In this document: positions 26,514 to 34,545 of the stretch, in pieces
Layout of the letters: every line of letters starts with the position of its first letter
Numbering within the stretch: the first letter of the stretch is position 1
Notes under the pieces: generated by a model
Databases searched by the model: none
The model's input: the letters and a program-made list of their open reading frames with translations, nothing else
What the model was told of the DNA's origin: nothing
Translations under genes and position numbers: made by a program
Assembly: GCA_036500965.1 (NCBI GenBank)
Contig: DASYBC010000040.1
Coordinates: 1-38,597 of the forward strand
DNA: 38,597 nt
From: AP-15 sp036500965
GTDB taxonomy: Bacteria > Pseudomonadota > Alphaproteobacteria > ATCC43930 > CGMCC-115725
Direction: 5' to 3'

Positions 26514-27293
26514 CTATGCCCGCCGGGCCCGCTGGCCGCCGCTGGCGGCGCGAGCCGCTCCGGCCTCGGCGATCTCCCGGTTGGCATAATGCCACAACAG
26601 GCTGGCCTCCTCGCGCGACCGGCGGGTCAGGTCGGCGAGCCGCGCCACGCAGGGCTGGCGCCATCCGTGGTGCTCGACGAGGCTGCCCAGCGGCTCGAAC
26701 ACCAGCCCGAGGCGGAACAGCAGCCGCAGCAGCGCCGGCTCCATCATCGCCGCCAAATGAACGATCCCGTGCTCCAGACAGATGCCGAGCACCGCCCTCA
26801 GCAGGCCGAAGGTGATGAACGGCATAAACCGCCGCTCCGCGGTCGCCGCATCGGCAGGCAGGCGAGACAAGCCGGCCTCGGCATAGCTTCCGTCGCCGTG
26901 CCGCCGGCGGAAGCTTTTGGAGACCGCAAAGCGCGAGACCTCGGCCGTCAGATGCGGCGGCGCGCTGTGCTGGCGCCACATGGCGGGTCCCACGGCGCGC
27001 TCGATCGGCAATGGCCGGCGCCGCTCGTCGAGCAGCGGCATGATCACGCGCACCGTGCCGGCGGCGGCGCCGCTCGGGCGATGCACCAGGAGCGCGTGCG
27101 CCGCGCGGTCGTCGTCCTCGTCGATCTCGCGACCGTCGCGGTGCCGGCTTGCATCCTCGAACCGGTTTTCGACGCAATAGACCTGATAACGCAGGCAATG
27201 GGCGAGATCGAGCTGTTCGGCGGTGGTCGCACGGACCACCGTAAAATACCGGTCGTAAAAGGCCACAAAATCGGCCGTAGCCGGGAGCGTCAT
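26514..27293 (-). CDS. PEP-CTERM/exosortase-associated acyltransferase (N-acyl amino acid synthase-like), copy 1
   Basis: A 259-residue enzyme of the GNAT-related autoinducer-synthase superfamily, in the subgroup associated with exosortase systems. The signature at about 34-48 is LRYQVYCVENRFEDA, followed by HALLVHRPSGAAAGTVRVIMPL at about 66-86, EVSRFAVSKSFRRR, FGLLRAVLGICLEHGIVHLAAMMEPALLRLLFRLGLVFEPLG. The known relatives include long-chain N-acyl amino acid synthases such as FeeM, which use acyl-ACP. A second paralogue lies at 32151-32987. It is 109 bp downstream of the flavoprotein gene on the same strand. Substrates are not predictable; acyl-ACP donor and amino acid acceptor is the family-based guess. 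Confidence 0.82.
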   Translation of the reverse strand: MTLPATADFVAFYDRYFTVVRATTAEQLDLAHCLRYQVYCVENRFEDASRHRDGREIDEDDDRAAHALLVHRPSGAAAGTVRVIMPLLDERRRPLPIERAVGPAMWRQHSAPPHLTAEVSRFAVSKSFRRRHGDGSYAEAGLSRLPADAATAERRFMPFITFGLLRAVLGICLEHGIVHLAAMMEPALLRLLFRLGLVFEPLGSLVEHHGWRQPCVARLADLTRRSREEASLLWHYANREIAEAGAARAASGGQRARRA

Positions 27294-27402
27294 CGGCGTC
27301 TACCCGCAACCGATTGGCGTCCCCCCGAGAGCGAGGCTGAGGCACAGGGATGAACAATTCCCTACAGCCGGGCGGGTATCGGAGACGGCCGGCGGACTCG
27401 TG

Positions 27403-29034
27403 CTACGCCCGCGGCGGAATGTAGCGCCCGGGGGCGATGATGCCGGCCGGGTCCACGGCCTCTTTGATCGCAGCCGCAAGCTCCCAGCACGGCGCGGCGG
27501 CGGCGGTCAGCCAGCCCATCTCGTGGGCGCTCAGCCGGTATGGCAAAAAACCTTCGCACCGGCCGCGTTCTAAGAGAGCGTGGTAGCACGATCGGGCGCG
27601 CGCCGCAGCGATCGGGTCGCGGCGGTCGAACAGCAGCGGCACCGAGCTGTCGAAGCAGCGCTCGGAGAGGCTGGTCAGCGTGATCAGCGGCTCGATCGCA
27701 TGCGCGGCGCAGACCTCGTCGACCATCGCGACATAGCGCGCGACATGCCCGGCGGTCATCGGCACCAGCGGCGGATACCAGATGAGGCCGCAGCCGTCGC
27801 GCGCCGGGTCGAGCTCGGCGCCGCTCTCGGGCATCGTCGATTGCCAATAGGCGAGCGGCAGCGCGACCTCGCTCGGCGTGCCGGCGACCAGCTGCATCGC
27901 CCGGTCGAGGGTCTGCGCCCGGCGGGCGAGAGGGCCATGGCGCAGGCGCGGCACATGGCGGAGCGCGCGGTGGAGCCGTGCAGCGCCTTCGGGGGTGATA
28001 AAGGTGAGGCGGCCGACCACCGGCCGCAGCACCCGCCGGACCCCGCGCCGCGCCGCGCGCACCACCTCGGCGGTGCCATAGAGCGCGCCAAACCCGGTCC
28101 ACGCCGTGACCCGGAATTGCCGGGCCAGCTCGGCGACGGTCTGCGGCGAGAGGATGCCGTCGCTGCCAACCGTCGCGTGAGGATAGGGGGCGGTCATCGC
28201 GAGCATGCGGCGGCTGTTCATCAGATTGATCCCGCCGGCCACACCGCCGAGCTCCCGCAGCACCCGCTGCACCGGCGGCACCACCGCGGCGAGGCCGGAT
28301 TCCCGCTCGACACCGAACAGAAACGCCTCGATCCGCTCGGGCCGCCGGGCGAGCGCCAGCGTCATCCGGGTCACGACGGCGAAATTGCTCTGCGCGAACA
28401 GCCCGTCGAGATAGGGCCCCACCCCCCATTTGAAGGCGCGATCGACCGCAGCGCCGCCGAGCTCGCTCAGCACCGAGCGGTAGATCCGGCCGTTCGGCAG
28501 GACCGCCTCGAGCGCGGTCACCGCGGCAGTGTGATCGGCATGAGGGGTGATGCCGTAGCCGCGTTCGAGCGCGTTGCCGAGGAGGCTGCAATTGGGGCCG
28601 CCGCCGGTCACCGGCACCAGAAACGGCAGATGATGTTGTTCGAGGAACTGGTGCAGCGCGCGCTGGGTGACCCCCGGCTCGACAGTGACGAGGCCGAGCT
28701 CGGCTTCCATCTCGACGATCCGGTCGAGCCCGGACAAATCGAGCACGACGCAGCCGTCGATGACCGGAGCGGCGCTGCCGTAGCCCCAATTATGCCCGGT
28801 GCTGATCGGATAGAGCGGCACCGCGTATTGCCGCGCGACGCCGATAATCGCAATGATGTCGTCGACCGAGCGCGGCCGCAGCGCCGCCGGGATCGCCCGC
28901 TCGACCCCGGTCGTGCAGGCGCCATAACGCTGCTGCGCCGCAGGACCTTCGAGCACCGCCGCGGCGCCGAGGTCGGCCCGCCACGCCTGCACCGCAGTAG
29001 CTAGATCTTGGCGATTAAGCTGCTGCTCAGCCAA
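27403..29034 (-). CDS. p-Cresol methylhydroxylase/vanillyl-alcohol-oxidase-family flavoprotein
   Basis: A 543-residue FAD enzyme. The PP-loop FAD domain has STGHNWGYGSAAP at 78-90, VLDLSGLDRI, VEPGVTQ at 118-124, GNALERGYGITPHADH at 153-168, and FKWGVGPYLDGLFAQSNFAVVTRM at 201-224. These follow PchF/VAO closely. The C-terminal part has PLLFDRRDPIAAARARSCYHALLERG and the end DPAGIIAPGRYIPP. Members oxidise 4-alkylphenols by hydride abstraction at the benzylic carbon. The usual cytochrome subunit gene (pchC) is absent, so O2 or another acceptor may be used. No signal peptide, so probably cytoplasmic. The neighbouring acyltransferase genes suggest an acylated phenolic such as N-acyl-tyrosine as substrate, which is pure inference. 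Confidence 0.85.
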   Translation of the reverse strand: MAEQQLNRQDLATAVQAWRADLGAAAVLEGPAAQQRYGACTTGVERAIPAALRPRSVDDIIAIIGVARQYAVPLYPISTGHNWGYGSAAPVIDGCVVLDLSGLDRIVEMEAELGLVTVEPGVTQRALHQFLEQHHLPFLVPVTGGGPNCSLLGNALERGYGITPHADHTAAVTALEAVLPNGRIYRSVLSELGGAAVDRAFKWGVGPYLDGLFAQSNFAVVTRMTLALARRPERIEAFLFGVERESGLAAVVPPVQRVLRELGGVAGGINLMNSRRMLAMTAPYPHATVGSDGILSPQTVAELARQFRVTAWTGFGALYGTAEVVRAARRGVRRVLRPVVGRLTFITPEGAARLHRALRHVPRLRHGPLARRAQTLDRAMQLVAGTPSEVALPLAYWQSTMPESGAELDPARDGCGLIWYPPLVPMTAGHVARYVAMVDEVCAAHAIEPLITLTSLSERCFDSSVPLLFDRRDPIAAARARSCYHALLERGRCEGFLPYRLSAHEMGWLTAAAAPCWELAAAIKEAVDPAGIIAPGRYIPPRA

Positions 29035-29161
29035 CTTTATAGCAGATGACGGAGAGTCTTACATTGCCGGTACACAAATTGCCCCAACCGCCTGTCGCCA
29101 ATGTCGATCAGGCAGAAGCGGAGAACTCGCCCAGTTGAGCAGCCGGGCTGCGGCACGCTGC

Positions 29162-29186
29162 CGCGGCGGAGTGGACCTCCGCCGCG
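29162..29186 (-). terminator. Perfect GC-rich hairpin after the PEP-CTERM gene
   Basis: CGCGGCGGAG and CTCCGCCGCG form a perfect 10-bp stem with a 5-base loop. It lies 45 bp downstream of the PEP-CTERM stop and upstream of the flavoprotein gene, both on the minus strand. There is no T-run, so it could be a terminator, an mRNA-stabilising hairpin or a protein-binding dyad. Confidence 0.45.
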
Positions 29187-29231
29187 ATCAGCCAACTGTA
29201 AAGAAACCCGACAGCACGCTGGCCGCGGACT

Positions 29232-30173
29232 CTATTTACGCCAACGGCGCCGCGCAAACGCGCCGAACCCCAAAAGCGCGCTTCCCAACAGCGCCAGCGA
29301 GGCCGGCTCTGGAACGGGCGCGGCTCGGCCGGGATCGCTGCTTAACAATCCGATGATATCGGTGCCGGGAATGGTCCAGGCGGTGGCGCCACCATGGGCG
29401 AAGCTGTTGCTTAGCCGTACGTCGGGAGTGTCGGGAAGCGGATTGTTATTGGGATCGAGGGTAAAGAAGTTGTCATTGAGCGCCGCGGTCCATAGACCGG
29501 GGTCTGAAGTATCCACCGAGAGATAGCTTTGGGCTGTCCCGTCGGTGGTAATCGGATTCACCGGCGACACGATCGTGGTCTTGGTGTCGGCCGCGGTGTT
29601 CGCCCCATAAACGAAGTCGAGACGGGCCAGGAATGTGCAATTTGCTGTGTTGGTCGCGCAGGTGAACCCGGTGTATTGGCTCTGCGAGGTACGCTTGGTG
29701 AGGTTGGTGGCGCTGGCGACCTCGGCGCCTACGCTTTGATTGGTGCCCGTAATACCATAGAGGTCGAGAACGCCGCCCGAGGCGGTGGACGGGTTCCCGA
29801 GAGTATCCAGATGCACTCCGTAGAAAATTCCGAGAATCTGCTCGCCGCCATTCTGGCCATCAACAAAGACCGTCGGCGTGCTCGCTTGGATATCGGAGCC
29901 AACGGGGCTTTCAACGAAGCCGGTCTGGATGCTGGAAATTTGGACGATACCCCAGTTCCCTTCGGTTCCGGCGGTGTTGATCGCCGAATAAGGCGTCGCG
30001 TTATTTGGTCCGGTGATGTCATTCGCGCCGGCAATCTGCTCATCGTCGTTGAGGTGCAACAAGATGGGCCCGGTCGGCGCGGCCACGAAAGGGTCGGCAT
30101 TTGCCAACCGGGCGCCGGCGAGCACGGCGATCGCCAGTGTCGTTCCCGCCATGAGATGTCGCTGCCTGATCAT
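29232..30173 (-). CDS. PEP-CTERM surface protein
   Basis: A 313-residue exported protein. ATG 30173 follows GGGGA and gives a good signal peptide (MIRQRHLMAGTTLAIAVLAG, ending RLANA). The middle is Thr/Asn/Gly/Ser-rich and low in charge, with few recognisable motifs; two cysteines flank a short segment (FTCATNTANCTF). The C-terminus has VPEPASLALLGSALLGF followed by ARRRW, the PEP-CTERM sorting signal. Such proteins are processed by an exosortase in the inner membrane and are often glycosylated and exopolysaccharide-associated. The upstream region has a near-consensus sigma-54 site (30214-30230). A longer frame to 30254 is an unlikely extension past the promoter. Confidence 0.85.
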   Translation of the reverse strand: MIRQRHLMAGTTLAIAVLAGARLANADPFVAAPTGPILLHLNDDEQIAGANDITGPNNATPYSAINTAGTEGNWGIVQISSIQTGFVESPVGSDIQASTPTVFVDGQNGGEQILGIFYGVHLDTLGNPSTASGGVLDLYGITGTNQSVGAEVASATNLTKRTSQSQYTGFTCATNTANCTFLARLDFVYGANTAADTKTTIVSPVNPITTDGTAQSYLSVDTSDPGLWTAALNDNFFTLDPNNNPLPDTPDVRLSNSFAHGGATAWTIPGTDIIGLLSSDPGRAAPVPEPASLALLGSALLGFGAFARRRWRK

Positions 30174-30213
30174 CGCGTCCCCGCTAATGGCTTTACTATA
30201 CCGCAGACTGTAG

Positions 30214-30230
30214 AGCACAATTCGTGCCAA
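30214..30230 (-). promoter_or_regulatory. Sigma-54 (-24/-12) promoter of the PEP-CTERM gene
   Basis: The minus strand reads TTGGCACGAATTGTGCT. The sigma-54 consensus is YTGGCACGrNNNTTGCW, so all fixed positions match except one T to G in the -12 part. The GG and GC doublets are exactly ten bases apart. Transcription would start about 30 bases before ATG 30173. Known PEP-CTERM genes are often driven by RpoN with the PrsK/PrsR two-component system, so the site fits the gene. Confidence 0.7.
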
Positions 30231-30371
30231 GTGCTGACAACACGAGGAAATCATAATAGTCTCAATTACATACTAGATTACGGCTGTCGGAAGCCTCGCC
30301 TGGTGCAGGCGGTATGTAAAGTTTAGCGACGCATTGATGCAACCGATCATGAGATCGTTGTCTCAGCATCG

Positions 30372-31292
30372 CTATGGCCGCCGCCCTCCGGTTGGGCTTT
30401 GCGGCACCCACCGAAAAAGCCGCGCCAGCAACTGCGCCTGCCGACGCAGCGCCGGCTGCAAATCGTGGTCTTCGACCCACTGGCCCTTCCTTGCAGCCAC
30501 GAGCGGTTCGGTCCAATGGATCTGGTATAGCGGCAGCAGCCTCGACCGCGCGCCATGATAGCCGGGCGGCAAGGTCTCGCTCAGCGCCGCGCCAAGCTCC
30601 GCGAGGCTCCAAGAGGCGCACAGCGAATTACGCGAATCCTCGCGAAAAGCCAGGCTCGCATCGGGTGTAAAAATTTCCGGCACCTCCTCGGCGGTACACC
30701 GCCGACGCGGCCGCGCGTGGTCGAAAATCCACAGCAACGCACTGTCCACGGCGATCGCGGCAGCGGCCTCGCGCAGACAGGCGAGCAAATCGTCGCGGGT
30801 GGCCAGATGATGCAGCGAAAAGATGCTGCTGACGAGGTCGGCGCGACCCGCCGTCAGCTTGCGGAACTCGCGCATGTCGCCGTGGATCAGCCGAACCCTG
30901 CCCTCAAGTCCGGCGCGGGCGATATGGTTCTGCCCGACACGCACCATCTCCGGCGCAAAATCGAGCCCGGTGATGCACAGGTCGGGCCGTCGCGCGGCCA
31001 GGTAAGCGAGAAACCGGCCGGTGCCGCAGCCGAGATCGACGATATGCGCCCCGTCGGGCGCCAAGCCGCCGATCGCCAACGCGTTAAAATAATAGATCGG
31101 CAACAGAGCGAGAGCCCCCTGCTCGTCAAACCCGGCAATGCTCTCGGCAGCATCCATCGTGGCGCTCGGCTCGGGGGTTCGCAACAAGCTCCGCGGCAGG
31201 CAGGCTTCCCGGAGCATCAGTCGAAGCATCCGAAACGCTTTCGATCCGGGGCAGACCGCGCCGGCGCTCGGTGGCTGCGCTGCTGTCGGCAA
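30372..31292 (-). CDS. Class I SAM-dependent methyltransferase
   Basis: A 306-residue methyltransferase. The SAM motif I is VDLGCGTGRFLAYL at about 85-98; motif II is GLDFAPEMV and the post-motif LIHGDMREF; SLHHLATRDDLLACLREAAAAI follows the family order. There is no membrane segment. The C-terminal part (residues about 190-300) is of unknown role and ends with a basic tail. The TTG at 31292 has GGGAG at seven bases upstream; an ATG at 31229 is the alternative and would drop a Pro/Ala-rich lead. The gene is downstream of the membrane-protein gene by 59 bp and upstream of the PEP-CTERM gene. The substrate is unknown. Confidence 0.75.
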   Translation of the reverse strand: MPTAAQPPSAGAVCPGSKAFRMLRLMLREACLPRSLLRTPEPSATMDAAESIAGFDEQGALALLPIYYFNALAIGGLAPDGAHIVDLGCGTGRFLAYLAARRPDLCITGLDFAPEMVRVGQNHIARAGLEGRVRLIHGDMREFRKLTAGRADLVSSIFSLHHLATRDDLLACLREAAAAIAVDSALLWIFDHARPRRRCTAEEVPEIFTPDASLAFREDSRNSLCASWSLAELGAALSETLPPGYHGARSRLLPLYQIHWTEPLVAARKGQWVEDHDLQPALRRQAQLLARLFRWVPQSPTGGRRP

Positions 31293-31351
31293 GAATCATC
31301 TCCCTAGGTAATGGCAGGCTTGATGTTTTCCAAAACGGGCGTCGGTCTGCT

Positions 31352-32158
31352 TTACAGGTCCGCGGCCGGGCGCCCGGGTCTCCTTGCAGAACCCAGGCGA
31401 TCGAGCGCCGGCAGGAAGAGGCGGCGGGTGAACAGGCCGACGCCGGCCCACATCGGCACAAACCACAGCGGCACGCCGCCGACCGGCGCGGCTGGGTAGC
31501 TCCACTGCCCGGTGCCGACCCCGACATATTCGATGACGGCGCCGACCGCGACCATGTAGCCGGCATAGGCGAAATCCGCAGGCTCGCGGAACCAGCCGAG
31601 CCCGGCGGCGACAATCGCCACCGCGACGAGCAGCAGCAGTTGCGGGTCGCGGATCGTCGAGAACGCCGCGGCAAACAGGGCGACCAGCAGCAGGGTCGCG
31701 ATCGGCTGAAAGCGCGGCGGCCGGCCGCCGACAACGCGGATCGTGTGCAGCGTGTAAAAGCCCCACATCAAGAACTCGTAGGCCGGCATGCCGAGCAGAT
31801 CGGGGTGATCAAAGCGGAACACCCCGTTGTGCAGCGCGCCGCCGTTGGCGACGACGAAGATCGCATTAACGCCGAGCATGAGCACGAGCTCGGCGCGGCG
31901 GAGGCGGCGAAAGCCGGCCGCCCAGATTGCCAGCATCGCCGCGAGCTTGGCGAGGTTGCTGGGGACCCAGCCCAATGCCGCCGCGGTCGCCAGCAGCTGC
32001 AGCAGCAATAGGGCATGGTCCGCGACAGGCGGGACGCTTCGGGGAAAAGCCCGATGAATCAGGCAGCGCGCCGACCCGAGACCCGACCCGGGGTTCGCCT
32101 CTCTGCTCGTGTCGCCGCGGCGCGCGTGTTCTGCGGCGCCGACCTCCCGGTCAGGCAT
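31352..32158 (-). CDS. Integral membrane protein of unknown family
   Basis: About 268 residues with seven to eight hydrophobic helices. The ATG at 32158 overlaps the end of the acyltransferase gene by eight bases. I do not recognise the family. Visible features are LMLGVNAIFVVANGGALHNG, PAYEFLMWGFYTLHTIRVVGG and the C-terminal GVGTGQWSYPAAPVGGVPLW, with conserved-looking Trp/Tyr/Pro residues near the membrane. The last pattern loosely recalls the carotenoid-biosynthesis membrane family (CruF-like), but I would not assign that. The first 45 residues are not hydrophobic, so the true start may be later. Coupling to the acyltransferase suggests a role with its product, as transporter or modifying enzyme. 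Confidence 0.6.
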   Translation of the reverse strand: MPDREVGAAEHARRGDTSREANPGSGLGSARCLIHRAFPRSVPPVADHALLLLQLLATAAALGWVPSNLAKLAAMLAIWAAGFRRLRRAELVLMLGVNAIFVVANGGALHNGVFRFDHPDLLGMPAYEFLMWGFYTLHTIRVVGGRPPRFQPIATLLLVALFAAAFSTIRDPQLLLLVAVAIVAAGLGWFREPADFAYAGYMVAVGAVIEYVGVGTGQWSYPAAPVGGVPLWFVPMWAGVGLFTRRLFLPALDRLGSARRPGRPAADL

Positions 32159-32987
32159 ATGCCATGGCCGGCTCCACCAGCATTCGCTTGCCGTCGGCGA
32201 TGATCTCGCCAAGCTCGGGACGGCACTCGCTGATGCAGGCGATCAGCTGCTCCATCAGGGCCCAGCCGGGCTGGCGCAGCCCATGATGGCTGACCACCTT
32301 GCCCAGCGGATGGAAGGCGATGCCGAGCCGGCGCAGCAGCCGCAGCAGCGCCGGCTCCATCATCGCAACAATATGGGTGATCTCGCCGAGCGCGCTCATC
32401 ATCACCACGGCACGAATGAGCCCGAAGGTCAGCAGCTGAAGCGCCGGCCCTCTGCCGCCGCCGGCGACCGGCGCGTGACCTGTTTTCGGACGCCAGCCCT
32501 CCTCGAGCCGCGCGCGAAACGCCTTGGCGACGGCAAACCGCGACACCTCGGCCGTGGTGGCGATCGGCAGCCCCGCGCCGTGCACCGGGTCGGCCCCGAT
32601 CAGCTTGGAGACCGGAAGCTCGTGGCCGCGACGCGGCAGGATCAGCCGCACCGTGCCGACCGCCGAGCCGGTGGCGCGATCGAGCACCAGCGAGTGCAGA
32701 GAGCGAGCGTCGTCGCCGTCGCGCTCGCGACCGTCGGGATATTCGGCGGCATCTTCAAAACCGCGCTCCAGGCAATAGACTTGATACCGCAGGCGGAAAG
32801 CCTTGTCCAAAAGCTCCGCGGAATCGGCGGGGACGACCGCCAGATCGCGGTTGAACAAATCGGTCGTGTCGGGATCGGGCCAGTCGGCTGGCGGGCCATT
32901 GTCGGGCCTGGCGCGCAGCGGCGGCGCAGGACAAAGGAACCGGTGTCCCGCTAACCTCCCGGCGCGGATCGACGCCATTGATCGCAT
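32151..32987 (-). CDS. PEP-CTERM/exosortase-associated acyltransferase, copy 2
   Basis: A 278-residue paralogue of the enzyme at 26514-27293. The start ATG 32987 is chosen because AGGGAG lies eight bases upstream; the longer open frame is not supported. The signature LRYQVYCLERGFEDA at about 66-80 and HSLVLDRATGSAVGTVRLILP are preserved, with EVSRFAVAKAFRARL and FGLIRAVVMMSALGEITHIVAMMEPALLRLLRRLGIAFHPLG. The two copies differ enough to be an old duplication or separate acquisitions. It leads the 33-26.5 kb block and is coupled to the membrane protein gene. Substrate: probably acyl-ACP plus an amino acid or related amine, by analogy to FeeM. Confidence 0.82.
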   Translation of the reverse strand: MRSMASIRAGRLAGHRFLCPAPPLRARPDNGPPADWPDPDTTDLFNRDLAVVPADSAELLDKAFRLRYQVYCLERGFEDAAEYPDGRERDGDDARSLHSLVLDRATGSAVGTVRLILPRRGHELPVSKLIGADPVHGAGLPIATTAEVSRFAVAKAFRARLEEGWRPKTGHAPVAGGGRGPALQLLTFGLIRAVVMMSALGEITHIVAMMEPALLRLLRRLGIAFHPLGKVVSHHGLRQPGWALMEQLIACISECRPELGEIIADGKRMLVEPAMAYA

Positions 32988-33738
32988 TGGCAATACTCCC
33001 TGTGCGGCGTTGCTTGGTGCCGCGTTTTGCAGTGGGGGTCGTCGGTACGGCCGAGGACGCCGTTCTCGGCTGGGTGTGCTCGCCGCATTGCACGGCAAGC
33101 GGAAAGTGCTGGCGCGTTGCCAAGAGCCATGGTGTGAGGGCTGGCACGGCGGCGCCGGGCGCGAGCCCAGCCATTTGCCTGCGTCCCAACCGCCAAAGCA
33201 GAATTTACGGCCGCCATTCAATCGGCCGTTTGGAAAGTCGTCAAGTGGGTAAACGGAAAACGGCTTTTTTCGGGCAAAAACGCGATCTGCTCACAACCCG
33301 GCCATTGAAAAAGAGGCCGCGTTACCCGCGCCGCGATCGGCATTATGGCTGGCGTGTGACCCATGCCGGCGCTTTCTCCCTGTTCGCCGCGCCCGTAACC
33401 CGAGTGTGGTGGACAGCTTTGTTCTTTTTCTACCTCAGATATAACAACCGTAACCGATGTTTCGTCAATCGCGCGTTTTGAATCGACACCGCGAGCCGTC
33501 AGTTGTTGGGCTGCTGTCGTCTGATGGCGTTTTGCAGCCGGATCGACGTGCAGCTCGTCCAGCGACCGTCAAGCTACCGGCGTCGGATCTTCACGCTGCA
33601 CGGCATCCTTGTGCGCGCGTGCGGCAAGCGAGCGGCGGCGCGCTCGTCCGGTCGGCCCACGAGCGGCGGCGAGGAAGCAGTTGCGCGGGGGGCCCGCCTG
33701 CTACAGGTTGGCGGCGCACGCATTCGGAAGGGATCGAG
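32988..33738. other. 751-bp interval between divergent genes
   Basis: Open frames exist here but none has a recognisable domain, a good start or the composition of the nearby genes. It separates the acyltransferase operon (minus) from the reductase gene (plus), so it must hold both promoters. A locally AT-richer patch around 33400-33480 includes TTGTTC and TATAAC separated by 15 bases (33419-33445), a poor but possible promoter. An inverted repeat with a T-run at 33225-33270 is the only other structure I see. Confidence 0.5.
33225..33270 (+). terminator. Terminator-like inverted repeat with T-run
   Basis: GCCGTTT (33225-33231) is complementary to AAACGGC (33258-33264), followed by TTTTTT. 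The 7-bp stem has a 26-base loop, which is long, so it may be chance. No plus-strand gene lies upstream. Confidence 0.3.
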
Positions 33739-34506
33739 ATGACGCAACGCTCGGCCGGACGGGTCGCCCTGATCACCGGGGGTGCGCGAGGCATCGGTGC
33801 CGCCACCGCCGAACGGCTGGCCGAGGATGGTGCCGCGATCGCGATCTGCGATCTCGACGGGGCCGCGGCGGCGGCGACCGCGGCAGCAATTGGCGGCCAG
33901 CACGGGGTCGCGGCGCTTGGCCTTGCGGCCGATGTCGGCGTTGCCGCCGAGGTCGAGCGCATGGTCGGCGAGATCGTGGCACGGCTCGGCTCGCTCGACA
34001 TTCTGGTCAACAACGCCGGCATCACCCGCGATAATCTGATCCACCGCATGAGCGAGGAGGATTGGGACGCGGTCGCCCATGTTCACTTGAGGGGAGCGTT
34101 CCTGTGCGCTCGGGCGGCGCAGCGCGAGATGGTCAAGCGGAATTGGGGGCGCATCGTCAATTTGTCGTCGGCTTCGGCCTTGGGCAATCGCGGCCAAGCG
34201 AACTATTCGACCGCCAAAGCTGGGCTGCAGGGCATGGCCCGCACTCTGGCGATCGAGCTCGGCCGGTTCGGCATTACCGCCAATGCCGTCGCGCCGGGCT
34301 ATATCGACAGCGACATGACCCGGGCGGTAGCGGTCCGCCTCGGCCGCGACATCGAGGAATACAAGGCCGAGCGGGCCAAGGCGATCCCGGTCGGCCGGAT
34401 CGGCGTGCCGCGCGACGTAGCCAATCTCATCGCCTTTCTGGCCAGCGACGACGCCTCGTTCGTCTCCGGCCAGGTGATCTATGTCGCCGGCGGCCCGCGC
34501 GGCTGA
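33739..34506 (+). CDS. SDR reductase (FabG/PhaB-like)
   Basis: A 255-residue short-chain dehydrogenase. Cofactor motif TGGARGIG at about 14-21, NNAG in LVNNAGITRDN, catalytic serine in NLSSASALG, and Y-STA-K in NYSTAKAG. These are the features of 3-oxoacyl-ACP reductases and acetoacetyl-CoA reductases. GGAAGGGA lies five bases before ATG 33739. The acidic residue after the second strand (CDLDG) points to NADH preference, though this is only a tendency. No other fatty-acid or PHB gene is adjacent, so the exact substrate is open. Confidence 0.88.
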   Translation: MTQRSAGRVALITGGARGIGAATAERLAEDGAAIAICDLDGAAAAATAAAIGGQHGVAALGLAADVGVAAEVERMVGEIVARLGSLDILVNNAGITRDNLIHRMSEEDWDAVAHVHLRGAFLCARAAQREMVKRNWGRIVNLSSASALGNRGQANYSTAKAGLQGMARTLAIELGRFGITANAVAPGYIDSDMTRAVAVRLGRDIEEYKAERAKAIPVGRIGVPRDVANLIAFLASDDASFVSGQVIYVAGGPRG

Positions 34507-34545
34507 CATGCGAGCACCTTCAGGGGTTGTGGGGAAACGGAGATC

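Noticed and set aside
26514..27293. Calling the acyltransferases LuxI-type acyl-homoserine-lactone synthases
   Set aside because: They share the superfamily, but the RYQVYCxExxFEDA signature is that of the exosortase-associated/N-acyl amino acid synthase group, and no luxR-type receptor gene is near.
33001..33040. Second sigma-54 site upstream of acyltransferase 2
   Set aside because: A TGGTGCC...TTGC pattern is present on the plus strand, but the doublet spacing is eleven instead of ten bases and it points away from the gene.
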